64,000 nucleotides of DNA from Eopsaltria australis. Its lineage: Eukaryota; Chordata; Aves; Passeriformes; Petroicidae. Location of the stretch: contig JAVTVJ010000859.1 of the NCBI GenBank assembly GCA_034509425.1, forward strand, positions 180,590-244,589, given 5' to 3'. The stretch's first letter is position 1. Each line of letters opens with the position of its first letter. This document shows positions 51,441 to 60,760 of this stretch, one piece after another. The translations under genes and the position numbers were made by a program. The notes under the pieces were generated by a model. The model made no database searches, was not told the DNA's origin, and saw nothing but the letters and a program-made list of their open reading frames with translations.

Positions 51441-51540
51441 ACAGGATGGAGTTGGAGATGTCCCTGCTCATTGCAGGAGGTGTGGATTTGACAGCCCTTA
51501 AAGGTCCTTTCCTATCCAAATCCTGTGGTTCTGTGATCCC
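51441..51540 (+). repeat. Worn CR1 3' end
   Basis: 'gagatgtccctgctcattgc', 'ccttaaaggtcctttcctat' and the tail 'gtggttctgtgatccc'. Plus orientation, noticeably diverged. Confidence 0.75.
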
Positions 51541-51962
51541 ATAACAAGAAGTGGGCTTAAATCCCAGCAAGGAAGGTTTAAGTTACACATGAAGAGCAGT
51601 AAAGGACAACTTTGGGACAGGCAGGTGTGGAACTGTCACCAGAGGTCTGGAGTGACAAGATGGGTGAATGCCCCCTCAGAAAGGGCTCATGTTGATTTAT
51701 TTTCCCTTGCAGCAGGTGTTGGAATCCTCGGCTTGTCTTGCCAACAATTTTCCCTGATCTGAGGTCTTGTTGCACAGTCAAATGTTTTGCTGGGGGAGGA
51801 TGCAGGCTCAAACCTTCTGCCAGATTGGAGGTAAGTGGCCTGGTGCTCTGTTTTGGGTGTGATGCATGGACAGTAATCCTGAGCCTAAATATTTCACCTC
51901 TGCCAAGTTCCTACAGGCAAAGTGATCCTCATGTAACCACCTGCTGTGCCATGCTCTGTCCC
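51541..51962. other. Unannotated noncoding stretch
   Basis: Nothing is recognised. Confidence 0.5.
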
Positions 51963-52120
51963 CCAGGTCACAGAGCCACAGCATCCAAGGATGGTTTGGG
52001 TTGGAAAAGACCTTAAAAATCATCTCATTCCAACCTTCTGCCATGAGCAGGGACACCTTCCACTACCCCAGGTTACTGAGAGCCATATCCACCCTGGTCT
52101 TCAGCACTTCCAGGGGTGGG
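51963..52120 (-). repeat. CR1 LINE 3' end
   Basis: 'aggtcacagagccacagcat', 'ggatggtttgggttggaaaa', 'gaccttaaaaatcatctcat', 'agcagggacaccttccacta' and 'cttcagcacttccaggggtg'. Minus orientation. Confidence 0.94.
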
Positions 52121-53489
52121 ATCTGATCTATGTGAGTGAGAAAAGGGGTCAGGGAATGGAGGACAGCCCATGGGGCTGCATCCCAGCTGGGGATATGCCA
52201 CTACAGTGCCCAAAGTTTGCACCCAGCCTAACTGCAGGTGGATATGGTCCCCCAAGCATCAGGGTCCTGTGCAAATTTTAGCAACAGCATCCACCAAGAG
52301 AGCTGAAAACTGAAGCTTGGGATGGGAATACATGGAGTTTTTATTATCTACAGCTCACTTTCAGCTGGGGTGAAAGAACCTATTCTGTATGCTTGTGGTA
52401 CCAACAGCCCAGTAAAATGGACTCTGAGGCAGAAAGGAAGGATGGATGTGTAAGTTAATGGAGTGTGAGCAATTAAAATGCAAAATCATCTGCCTCATGA
52501 AATGTCTTTTTCTCTCCTGCCAGTGACAGGGATAGGTATTACAGTCAGCTCTAATTATACCAGAATTACAAAGAAAGCAATTCATTTGCCCCAGTTTCCA
52601 AAATTCCAGCAGCCTTTCCCTTTGCTTTGCCTCCCTTTTCTTTATTTTAATGAATACTTTACATTTTAGAGATCAGCATCAAGGGCAAAATAATCACAAT
52701 AATATTCAAAGAACCATCCCAGCCTGTTCAAGGTGAACACTTTCAGGCCCTAAAATTTCTAAACACCTCATTTGGGTGATCTCAAACGAAACATCTTTTA
52801 CAGGTCTGGCAGGTGTCCTGTTCTGTAGATTGGCCTTTTAAGGAAACACTATTTGAGATTCTTCACTGGAGCCTTTGGAGCCACAAAAGGTGGCTGAACA
52901 TGGCCTTGTGTTTTCTGTGGGTACACCAGGGGGGTGAAGGACATCTTTAGGTCTCCTTGCTATAGCTGTGACCATGTTGGTTTGTTTGTCAGCAAAGCCC
53001 ACGAGTCTCACAGAGCTGGTGCAGCCCTGGAGGATGGGGGCATTTCCCACTCTCCAGAATCCCTTGCCACCACATTTCTGGGATTTCCTTTGCTTCTTGT
53101 GACTCCTCTCCCATGTTCCTGGGCCAGATTCCTGCTCCAGATCCACCTGTCCATGACTGCCAGCATCACCCCTTGTCTGACAGCACAGGAGGAAATCACG
53201 ATTCCTGTGGAGCTGGGACAATCTCCCAAGAAATATCCTGAGTAAAACTCACTTTTGACACCCTCAGTCCCTGAAAGGGGAGCACCAAACAGGTACCACC
53301 CATCCTTCTTCCACACAACAACCTGGTCTGAGATTTCAAGCACCTATATCCAAGAATATAACATGATGGGAGAGATGAATGAGGACAGGACTTCTCTGCA
53401 GACATTCCCTCTGCACCCCCTGCCAGCCACGACAACAACGCTTTCCAACCTGGAAAAAAAATCAGGTTGTCCTATTTCATTATTTTGAG
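52121..53489. other. Unannotated noncoding stretch
   Basis: Composition rises in GC towards the CpG island. No exon is recognised. The 127-codon minus frame at 52838-53221 has no domain. Confidence 0.45.
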
Positions 53490-54430
53490 TTTCACTGCAG
53501 CCGCTGTTTCCCTGCCGGCAACAGGGACCCCGTGCGCAGCCCTAAGGCAGGGTCCTGAGCAGGACGGACACGATGCTGAGCTCCCAGCACCTCCAACCCC
53601 CGGGGCCGGGATGTTTGGGGGCAAACACGACAGGGCAGCCGGGGGCAGGCAGGGGGACGCGGCGGGGAGCGGAGCGGGGTGGCGCCGAGGACGAGGAGGA
53701 GGAGGAGGAAGAGGCGGCGAGGGCAGCCCCGGCGGTGGCTGCGGACGGCCCGGAGAGCGCTGCTTCCCTGCGGGGGCGGCGGCAGTGCTGAGCCGGGCTG
53801 GGCTGTGCCGAGCCGGGCTGTACCGGGCGGAGCTCAGCAGAGCCGGGCTGGGCTGTGCCGAGCCGGGCCGTGCCGGGCAGAGCTCAGCAGAGCCGGGCTG
53901 GGTTGTGCCGAGCCGGGCCGTGCCGGGCGGAGCTCAGCAGAGCCGGGCTGGGTTGTGCCGAGCCGGGCCGTGCCGGGCGGAGCTCAGCAGAGCCGGGCTG
54001 GGTTGTGCCGAGCCGGGCCGTGCCGGGCGGAGCTCAGCAGAGCCGAGCTGGGTTGTGCCGAGCCGGGCCGTGCCGGGCGGAGCTCAGCAGAGCCGGGCGG
54101 GACCGGGCTGAAGCCAAGTCGAGCTGAACTGAGCCGAACAGGACTGATCCGAGCCGAGCTGAGCCCAAAGGGGCTGATCCGAGCGGAGCCACGCTGCGCT
54201 GCGCGGACAGCAGGTACCGCCGGCAGAGCGGAGCGGGATGCGCAGGGATGCGCGGAGGATGCGCAGGGATGCGAGGGCAGGGCCGGGCACGGTGTCCCTC
54301 TGCAGGGCGATGTGCTGGGGGCGGGTGGGACCCTCGGAGGGAGAACCTGTGCTGCAGCACCGGAGAAGTTGAGTGCTTGGTAGTGTCCCTGGATGCTCCG
54401 CTGCAGCCATCGGCTCTGCTCTAACGGGAT
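53490..54430 (+). promoter_or_regulatory. CpG island, candidate promoter and first exon
   Basis: This is the only strongly GC- and CpG-rich block in the window, and it is sharply bounded. It contains GC-box-like runs, a purine-rich GAGGAG stretch (about 53690-53715), the 50-bp repeat array and, at 54211-54219, the sequence CAG|GTACCGC, which fits a splice donor on the + strand. Just downstream (about 54237-54275) 'gatgcgcagg'-type decamers recur and resemble half sites for NRF1. A gene or noncoding RNA transcribed rightwards would fit. The open frames (72, 214 and 234 codons) owe their length to stop-free GC-rich repeats and are not called coding. Confidence 0.6.
53791..54110 (+). repeat. 50-bp repeat of GAGCC/GGGCT pentamers, six copies
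   Basis: Six tandem units of exactly 50 bp begin at 53791, 53841, 53891, 53941, 53991 and 54041, followed by a partial seventh. The first two units carry a few private differences (ggctg for ggttg, gtacc for gtgcc, ggcag for ggcgg) and the later ones are nearly identical. Each unit divides into ten degenerate pentamers of the form GRGCY. A looser pentamer texture (gagct, gaact, gagcc, gatcc) continues to about 54195, suggesting that the 50-mer arose from an older pentanucleotide tract. Every unit ends with GAGCTC. Confidence 0.97.
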
Positions 54431-55141
54431 TTTAAAGGTGGCAACTTGACGTTTGTCCAGAGAGTTGTGTTTTATTATTTTACCTTTTTCCCCTTAAATA
54501 AGAGTCAAAATTACTTTCAGCTTCTACACCTGATGTTCTCTAGCGGGTGTTTGTGGTTTCGCCATGACATTTTCCTGCCTTTAAAAAAGAGTGTTGTTTT
54601 CTCCCGTGTATCTTCATACAACAGAGAAAAGGGGAAAGTGAGAAACACAACGAAAACCGGCTACGAACAGTTTTAGTCAATACAGTGAACAAACTCGGGG
54701 AAATATAGAGGGAAAACACTGTCTCCGTCTGGGCTCAGTGATGTTTTGTAGGTGTTTCATGAGTACAGCAATGTGTGATAAGACAGAGAGATGGAAGTGT
54801 AGTTTAGATGGGGATGTTGTATCTCAGCGGCTGGGTCGATTTTGTAATGGTCTAGAAACAAGAGCAGGGATAAGTTTGAGAGCAGATTTGGGCAGTTAAA
54901 GAGGAATGAACGGCCTCCATCCCTCCTCCGCTCCGCAGTGTTCGAGCTGCATTTCCTTTCGGAGGAGGGGACGCTGAGTTCCCTGCGTGCACGCTGAATG
55001 CGAATGGAGTTAAACTCTTGGGTGTAATCGGATCCTTTCGAATTGCAACTGCACGGCAAGTAACCAACTTCTCAGCTGTACTTCAATCTCCAGTAGTGTG
55101 ATACTTTTCAGAGGGTGAAAGCTTTTTACAAGCCTTTTTTT
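54431..55141. other. Island shore, unannotated
   Basis: Composition falls quickly to AT-rich, with a small second CpG patch at about 54915-55060. No exon is recognised. Confidence 0.45.
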
Positions 55142-55211
55142 TCTTTCTTTTTTTTTTTTTTTCATTTCCACCGATGAAAGAACAGTAGCAAAAAAAAAAA
55201 AAAAAAAAAAA
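55142..55211. repeat. Facing T-tract and A-tract
   Basis: A T-rich run (about 55135-55163) and an uninterrupted A run (about 55190-55211) lie 26 bp apart and could pair as an inverted repeat. A further A-tract lies at 55322-55338 and a T-tract at 55421-55431. These may be poly(A) traces of retroposition, or simply low-complexity DNA. Confidence 0.8.
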
Positions 55212-57253
55212 CCAAACCGACTTCAGCAGCTGAAAGCCACTCAATTGAGTCATGCTAACAGCAGATTATTTAGTAGGGTTACTAGGGCAGGAAGAGATAA
55301 AGTTTCACTGAACTTGTTATTAAAAAAAAAAAAAAAAAGGCAGAGCTATTTGCAGTGAAAAGGGCAATGTTCAAGCTTTTGTATTTTTGAACAGCCAAGT
55401 CCTTGAGGCCCTGCACTCGTTTTTTTTTTTGTCATTCTTTTTTTATCCTTCTTTTTAATTGAAGAAATGACTTCACATCCCTGTTGAGGCCACCAGGCAT
55501 TGTGAGCTTCTGGGGAATGTGCTTTAGGAGCGGAGTTGAGGGAGCAGCAAGGAGCACCTGCTCCAAGGAGGTTCTTGTCTGGTTGTGGTGGAGCAGGGCT
55601 GAATTCAGCTGGAAGTATCAGATGGCTCCTAAGATGCTGCTTTCCTGGAGTTCACCATGGAGCTGCTCTTGCCCAAACTCCTGACATCAGAGCTGAATCT
55701 GAATCCCAGTGTTGTTGCCTCTGTCTGTTCTTTGCTGTCTCGGCTGACATGAGACTGCCTGTACTTGCCAAGGCTCCCTGAGCCCTTCTGGGCCCCTCAT
55801 TTTCCTCCCATGACTTTTTACCCAACTCCTGTGAGGACATGAGGTGAATTAAGCAAGTGATGCTCAGCCTGTGTAGAGGTTTTGACCTGGAAACACTCCC
55901 TGCTTTAAGATGATGCCACAGTTGCAGTAGCACAGGCAATGCAGAGTTTAGTTAGACTCTCTCCTCACTTCTACATGTATTTCGTGATTTGTGTTTTAAA
56001 AGTCCTATTAAAGATTCAGATCTCCCTCCTGAACCTCCACCCTGCAGCTCAGCAGCCCCTTGTGTCCAGGTTGGTTTTGTACTCATACTACTACCTTGGG
56101 GAAACCTTTTCATTTTTTTATCACCCCTAGGAAAGCTGTGAGGGTTATTACACTGCCAGGGTGGAGCTAACTAAATTTTTTTTTTCTGCCTCAAGTGTGT
56201 TTCCTTTCAAAGAAAGTGACTTGCTTGACTCTCAGAGCTTCTCACAGAAGCAGCATGTGGCTCAGTATCCCATCAGAGGTCGGGAGCTCAAAGGAACGAG
56301 AGAGAGACAAGGAAGGAGGGATGGAGGGAACAAGAGAAGCAGCTTAGCTTTCCCTCCATGCCAAGTTTTTATTTTTCCTCCTTGGGATCTTTTCCAAGTT
56401 AATCTCTGTATATCCTCCCACTTTTTTCAGAAGGAAGTGTTATGGTGAGTACTCTTCTGGTGGCAACTTTTTGGTTTCTTCTCTTATTATCTGAGTTTAA
56501 TTGCAAAGAGCTCTGCAGCAGCCTGGGAGGGAGGTGAAGTACAAAGCACCTTCCAGGGCTTTGCCAGGAGGGCTGTTCTGCTCTTGGCTTTTTTGATGCA
56601 CATGTTTGTGGATCCAAGTTAAAACACTTGGCTGCAGATTCTGCTGTTGCTTCCCATTTTGCTGAAGCCAGGATTTGTGTAAACACAGTGTTGTTCTTTG
56701 CCTAAGGTTCGAGAAAGTGACTCTTAAAATAGAAAAGGAAGAGAAAGTCAATACAGGAGCATGAACATCCAAACCCTGCGTGTGTGTGAAACGATGTAAA
56801 GGATTAATCAGAGCCTTGAGCCTGTAGTCACAGATACCTGCAGCTTTGCTCAGCTCCCTCCCAGGGTTGCTCTCACACAGGAATGTTCCCCAGATCACAC
56901 TGGTGATTGACATCAGAAGCAGCCTGCAAACACTCACTGACAGTTTGTTTCCATCCTGTGCTGTTGTTCTCTGTTTGCCTCCTCGCCTTGCATCCAGCTC
57001 CTGGTTGGGAGGAAAACATTGGCAAAGGCAGCCCAAACTGCAAACCCTTCTCTGTAGCCAATTGCACAGTGTTTTTATTGTACCATGGCCTGTTTGTGTC
57101 ACTTTTGTGATTTATCTGCATCGTTGCTTCATTGTGTTTATGTTGTTATTTATTGGGCCTGTTGGAGATTTTTCATCTCTCACCACCAGCCAGATCACAT
57201 CCAGCAGCAGAGATAACATTTATTAACTGTGATGGTGAGAGTGGAAGGGACCC
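55212..57253. other. Unannotated noncoding stretch
   Basis: No gene is recognised. The 201-codon minus frame at 56497-57102 shows no domain and overlaps other frames. The last bases before 57254 ('gaagggaccc') form the 5' flank of the retrovirus. Confidence 0.45.
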
Positions 57254-57620
57254 TGTTGAAGGTTGGATCTAGTTCTTTTCCTCAGGAATTTTTCTCCCAT
57301 GGGTTGCTAGGACACAAATGACTGGGTACTTAAGAGAAACAAAGCACAAGGGTAGAGCCTTTCTCCGTGGCAGGGTGGGGCAAAATTGCCCCTCACGGAA
57401 GCAGAGCCTGGTAACGCGAGATTTGGAAAGACTGAAAAGCAAGAGCAGGGGGGAGGTCATGCTCTCTTGCTCGGGACCCTCGGAGCGGGACGGTCGGAGC
57501 TGCTGTCTGCTGAACCCACGGCCCCTGAGAAGCCAGCGCGGAGCTGCCGGTCTGTCTGCTGTGAGTCTCTGCCCTCTACCCCATCCGGAGCCGACCTGCC
57601 TGCCACCAGCCCGCTTTTCT

Positions 57621-57637
57621 CCGCTACATTGTAGCGG
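57621..57637. repeat. Perfect 7-bp hairpin in the LTR
   Basis: CCGCTAC-ATT-GTAGCGG, repeated unchanged in the 3' LTR at 63878-63894. It could be an RNA stem in the leader or a protein site. Confidence 0.85.
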
Positions 57638-57811
57638 GGTTTTTCCCTGCACGTGGAGACCCCTTACCGTCCCAGCTCCCTGTGTCCCGGGATCCTGCTG
57701 TGGCACCAACACCAGCTGCCCCTCCCGAGGGTCTGTGGAGCAAGGGCTCTCCTCCATCCCTCCGTGCTTCGGGCAGTCGCCATTCGCCGTGTGCTACCTG
57801 AGCTCACGCCG

Positions 57812-57900
57812 GAGCGCCCCCTGCAGCCACCGGGGAATCACCGCACCCAGAGCGCCCCTGCAGCCACCGGGGAATCACCGCACCCAGAGCGCCCCTGCAG
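57812..57900 (+). repeat. 37-bp tandem duplication within the LTR
   Basis: The block around 'cagccaccggggaatcaccg' occurs at 57824 and again at 57861, an offset of 37 bp, followed by a third partial start. The matching part of the 3' LTR lies beyond the window. Confidence 0.95.
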
Positions 57901-58170
57901 GCTGTGACTGGAACTGCACCAAAGGGAAAGGTGCCTGAAGCCGAGCAGGCTGCCACTGGGTTTCTGGTTCTGTTTGTTAGTTAACGTTATAGTTGTTGTT
58001 ATTTGTTATCCTTTGTTTTAGATAGTAGTAAAGAACTGTTATTCCTATTCCCATATCTTTGCCTGAGAGCCTTTATAATAATTCGGAGGGAGAGGGGTTA
58101 CAGTTTCCCATCCCAAGGGAGGCTCCTGCCTTCCTTAACAGACACCTGTCCTTCAAACCAGGACAGATTT

Positions 58171-58189
58171 TGGCGCCCAACGGTGGGGC
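58171..58189 (+). other. Primer binding site, Lys-tRNA type
   Basis: TGGCGCCCAACGGTGGGGC follows the LTR closely. It fits the complement of the 3' end of tRNA-Lys(1,2), except for one extra G in the middle (CGGTGG where CGTGG is expected). Reverse transcription would start here. Confidence 0.85.
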
Positions 58190-58276
58190 ACGAGGGCATC
58201 GAGGGGAAGAAGGATAACAGTTCTTGAGTAACGCAGTTTTTGTGTGCTGGATATAGGAACCTCATTAGGTTGCACC

Positions 58277-60220
58277 ATGTGGTCTAGCTTATTCCGGTTC
58301 GTATGGCAAGTGGTCACAGCTGTTTCTCTCCCATTTGCAGCCCCATATCTAAACATGGGCCCTATAACTAAGGCTACAGTGGCTGTTATACAGTTTGTGT
58401 CATGGGTCAATAAGGTGAGGAATTCATGGATTTTCAACTTCCTCTGGAAGGCAGGCATGTGGATTCACAGCTACCACACACTAATGACATGTTTTCAGGG
58501 TTACTTTAATAATGGTACCTACTGCGAAGAAGTGACACCAAAAGAAATGTTCTCACAACCCTTCACCCAGCTCTTTGGGCCTATCCCGCCAATCTTTGAG
58601 GGGTTCAAATCTTCTCTAGATGCTAATGATACCATACAGTGGCTGGCATTGCTGATAGTCCTACTCTATTTAGCATTCAGGGATAAAGGAGGTCTGACTT
58701 GGATAACCACTCTGACATCTACCCCAGACAATAGGGATGAGGCCCCAGAACCTGACATGGCCCCAAAGACTAAGGATGCTGCCACAGAAACTGACCTGGC
58801 CCCGGAAACTAGAGATGTAGCCACAGAACCTGACATGGCCCCAGAAACTAGGGACACCATCCCAGAACCTGACATTGCCCCAGACACTAGGGATGTTGCT
58901 ACAGAGTCTGACCCGGTCCCACAACCCACCTCAGAAACAACCCACCCGGATTGGGTGAGAGTCCTGGTGAAAGAGATACGCGAGATGAGCCAAGTGCTGA
59001 AGGAATACACTTGCCCAGCTGGTGGGAAACCCTTCCCGTACCCCAAAAAGGGAGAGTCTAATGAGGCAGCAGAGGAACCCAGGGACGCTATCACCGCTCA
59101 GGCTCCAGTCAGATCAGAGGGGCAGCCACAGCCAGTAGCAGTTGCCCCTGTGGAAAAGAGGAAGACTAAGGTCAAACCAGAGCAGCCAGTGAGTAATGAT
59201 GGGGAAGCAGGGCCCTCTCAACCAGTAGGGAGGCCAAGGATTGAAATCACTACTGAGTCCCTGGGGTATGACAGTCTCCGTAATCTACGAAAAGACATTG
59301 TGCGACGGGGTCGTGAGCCTTTTACAACCTGGTTACTTCGGGTCTGGGACCTTATGGGTATGGGCGTGCAGCTGGATAGTATTGAGGCAAGGCAGCTGGG
59401 ACCCTTGTCCCAGGACTCAGGGGTTGATCAGGTATTCGGAAGAGATGACGGGCCCCTGTCTCTCTGGGAACGGCTTTTAATAAGTGTAAGAGAGAGGTTT
59501 GTCAACAGGGAGAGAATGCAGGAATATCATCATAGAAGACCATGGAAGACCCTTGAGGAGGGAATCCAACAGCTGAGGGAGGTGGCAATATTGGAGGTAC
59601 TCTTTGGGAGGGATGGACAACATGATAACGACCCCGACAAGGTCAAGTGTACAGGACAAATGTTGTGGAATCTGGCAAAGCTAGGGCCCTCCCAATACAC
59701 CATCTTCATTGCAACAATTAATGCTGATGACAACCGAGAGACAGTGGGCTCCATAGCCACCAAACTCAGGAATTATGATAGTATGATCAGTGGCCCAATG
59801 CAGGCTCAGGTCTCTGCTGTGGTCAAAGACCTCAGAGAGGAGATGATGAGGGAGGTGAGGGAGGAGATGAGGTTGATGAGTGCGGCACCAGTGCGAGTCA
59901 CAAGCCCCAAAGTCAGAGCCCAGCGCCCCCCAGCCAGGGAGAGAGGGTACACCCCACGATCCGAGCTGTGGTTCTTCCTGTGTGATCACGGAGAAGACAT
60001 GAGGAAGTGGGATAGGAAACCCACTGCTGCCCTGGCAGCACAGGTACAGCAACTCAAGGAGGGAAATACTAACCGAGGCGGGGGGTCTACTAAAGTGAAG
60101 GTAGCCTCAGCCTCCTGTGACCGAGATGCCAGATATTACAGAAGAGGAGACGATCTCTTAGATCCCCTCGAGGGGACCTCTACCATGTACGCCCATGAAA
60201 GAAATGACAACCAGAGCTAG
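58277..60220 (+). CDS. gag: ERVL Gag polyprotein
   Basis: Intact frame of 647 codons from the first ATG, which has a good context (caccATGt), to TAG at 60218-60220. The frame is open further upstream but only from a GTG. Residues 1-60 are hydrophobic and aromatic. Two N-glycosylation sequons (NGT at about 79, NDT at about 117) flank a loop, and about 121-133 is a strong membrane-like segment (LALLIVLLYLAF). Residues 158-209 are four 13-residue acidic repeats of EPDMAPETRD type. The rest, including a 'LRNLRKDI' helix region and a conserved 'ELWFFL' tail near 563, matches ERVL Gag in layout. No Cys-His zinc knuckle is present. Protease follows in the same frame after the stop. Confidence 0.85.
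   Translation: MWSSLFRFVWQVVTAVSLPFAAPYLNMGPITKATVAVIQFVSWVNKVRNSWIFNFLWKAGMWIHSYHTLMTCFQGYFNNGTYCEEVTPKEMFSQPFTQLFGPIPPIFEGFKSSLDANDTIQWLALLIVLLYLAFRDKGGLTWITTLTSTPDNRDEAPEPDMAPKTKDAATETDLAPETRDVATEPDMAPETRDTIPEPDIAPDTRDVATESDPVPQPTSETTHPDWVRVLVKEIREMSQVLKEYTCPAGGKPFPYPKKGESNEAAEEPRDAITAQAPVRSEGQPQPVAVAPVEKRKTKVKPEQPVSNDGEAGPSQPVGRPRIEITTESLGYDSLRNLRKDIVRRGREPFTTWLLRVWDLMGMGVQLDSIEARQLGPLSQDSGVDQVFGRDDGPLSLWERLLISVRERFVNRERMQEYHHRRPWKTLEEGIQQLREVAILEVLFGRDGQHDNDPDKVKCTGQMLWNLAKLGPSQYTIFIATINADDNRETVGSIATKLRNYDSMISGPMQAQVSAVVKDLREEMMREVREEMRLMSAAPVRVTSPKVRAQRPPARERGYTPRSELWFFLCDHGEDMRKWDRKPTAALAAQVQQLKEGNTNRGGGSTKVKVASASCDRDARYYRRGDDLLDPLEGTSTMYAHERNDNQS
58748..58903 (+). repeat. 39-bp coding repeat in gag, four copies
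   Basis: Four in-frame 39-bp units encode 13-residue repeats beginning EPD, ETD, EPD and EPD and containing APxTRD or APKTKD. Copies are diverged at several codons, so the array predates this insertion. It forms a negatively charged, Pro-rich, probably disordered spacer. Confidence 0.92.
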
Positions 60221-60760
60221 AGGGGCCCTGCCTCTAGCCAGGAAGAGGCACGGGAAAACCGGGTCTTTTGGACAGTGTGGATCCGATGGCCTGGCACATC
60301 AGAACCACAAAAATATGAAGCGTTAGTGGATACTGGTGCGCAGTGTACCTTAATTCCATCGAGACATGTGGGGGCAGAACCTGTTTCTATTGCCGGGGTG
60401 ACAGGGGGATCACAGCAATTAACTTTGTTGGAAGCCGAGGTGAGCCTGACCGGGAAGGAGTGGCAGAAACACCCCATTGTGACTGGTCCAGAGGCCCCAT
60501 GTATTCTGGGCATAGACTTCCTCCGGAATGGCTATTACAAAGACCCAAAGGGACTCAGGTGGGCTTTCGGAATAGCGGCTGTGGAGGCAGAGGGCATCAG
60601 GCAACTGAACACCTTGCCTGGACTATCGGAAAATCCAAATGCAGTGGGACTCCTGAGAGTAAAAGAGCAACAAGTGCCAATTGCCACCTCGACAGTGCAC
60701 CGCCGGCAGTACCGGACGAATCGAGACGCCGTGATCCCCATCCACAAGATGATCGCGACC
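60221..60760 (+). CDS. pro: Retroviral aspartic protease region, after gag amber
   Basis: Directly after the gag TAG the same frame stays open. It contains the catalytic motif DTGA (60329-60340, in ALVDTGAQC) and, about 60 residues later, ILGIDFL, the second conserved protease motif. The enzyme would cleave Gag and Pol as a dimer. There is no independent ATG in a good position, so expression would need readthrough of UAG or some other mechanism. The domain itself is uninterrupted. The frame runs on to 60850 but is out of phase with reverse transcriptase beyond about 60755. Confidence 0.85.

Larger units (their letters stand above)
57254..58165 (+). mobile_element. 5' LTR of the ERVL element
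   Basis: Starts TGTTGAAGG at 57254. The same start recurs at 63512 and the two copies align over 489 bp to the window edge with three substitutions and one 1-bp indel. It ends at ...CAGGACA (58165), five bases before the primer binding site. A variant polyadenylation hexamer AGTAAA lies at 58027. The segment from about 58050 to 58165 ('tttgcctgagagcc', 'ataataattcggagggag', 'aagggaggctcctgccttcc', 'acctgtccttcaaacc') is the R/U5 part typical of avian ERVL LTRs. No strong TATA box is evident; 'acttaagaga' near 57328 is the nearest candidate. Frames through the LTR are not genes. Confidence 0.92.

Noticed and set aside
53467..54383. 214- and 234-codon frames rich in Ala, Gly, Pro and Arg
   Set aside because: The 50-bp repeat has no stop in any frame, and since 50 is not a multiple of three the same peptide blocks simply rotate. 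This is a repeat effect in a CpG island.
57318..57938. 206-codon frame near the provirus start
   Set aside because: Lies entirely in the 5' LTR, and the same frames recur in the 3' LTR.
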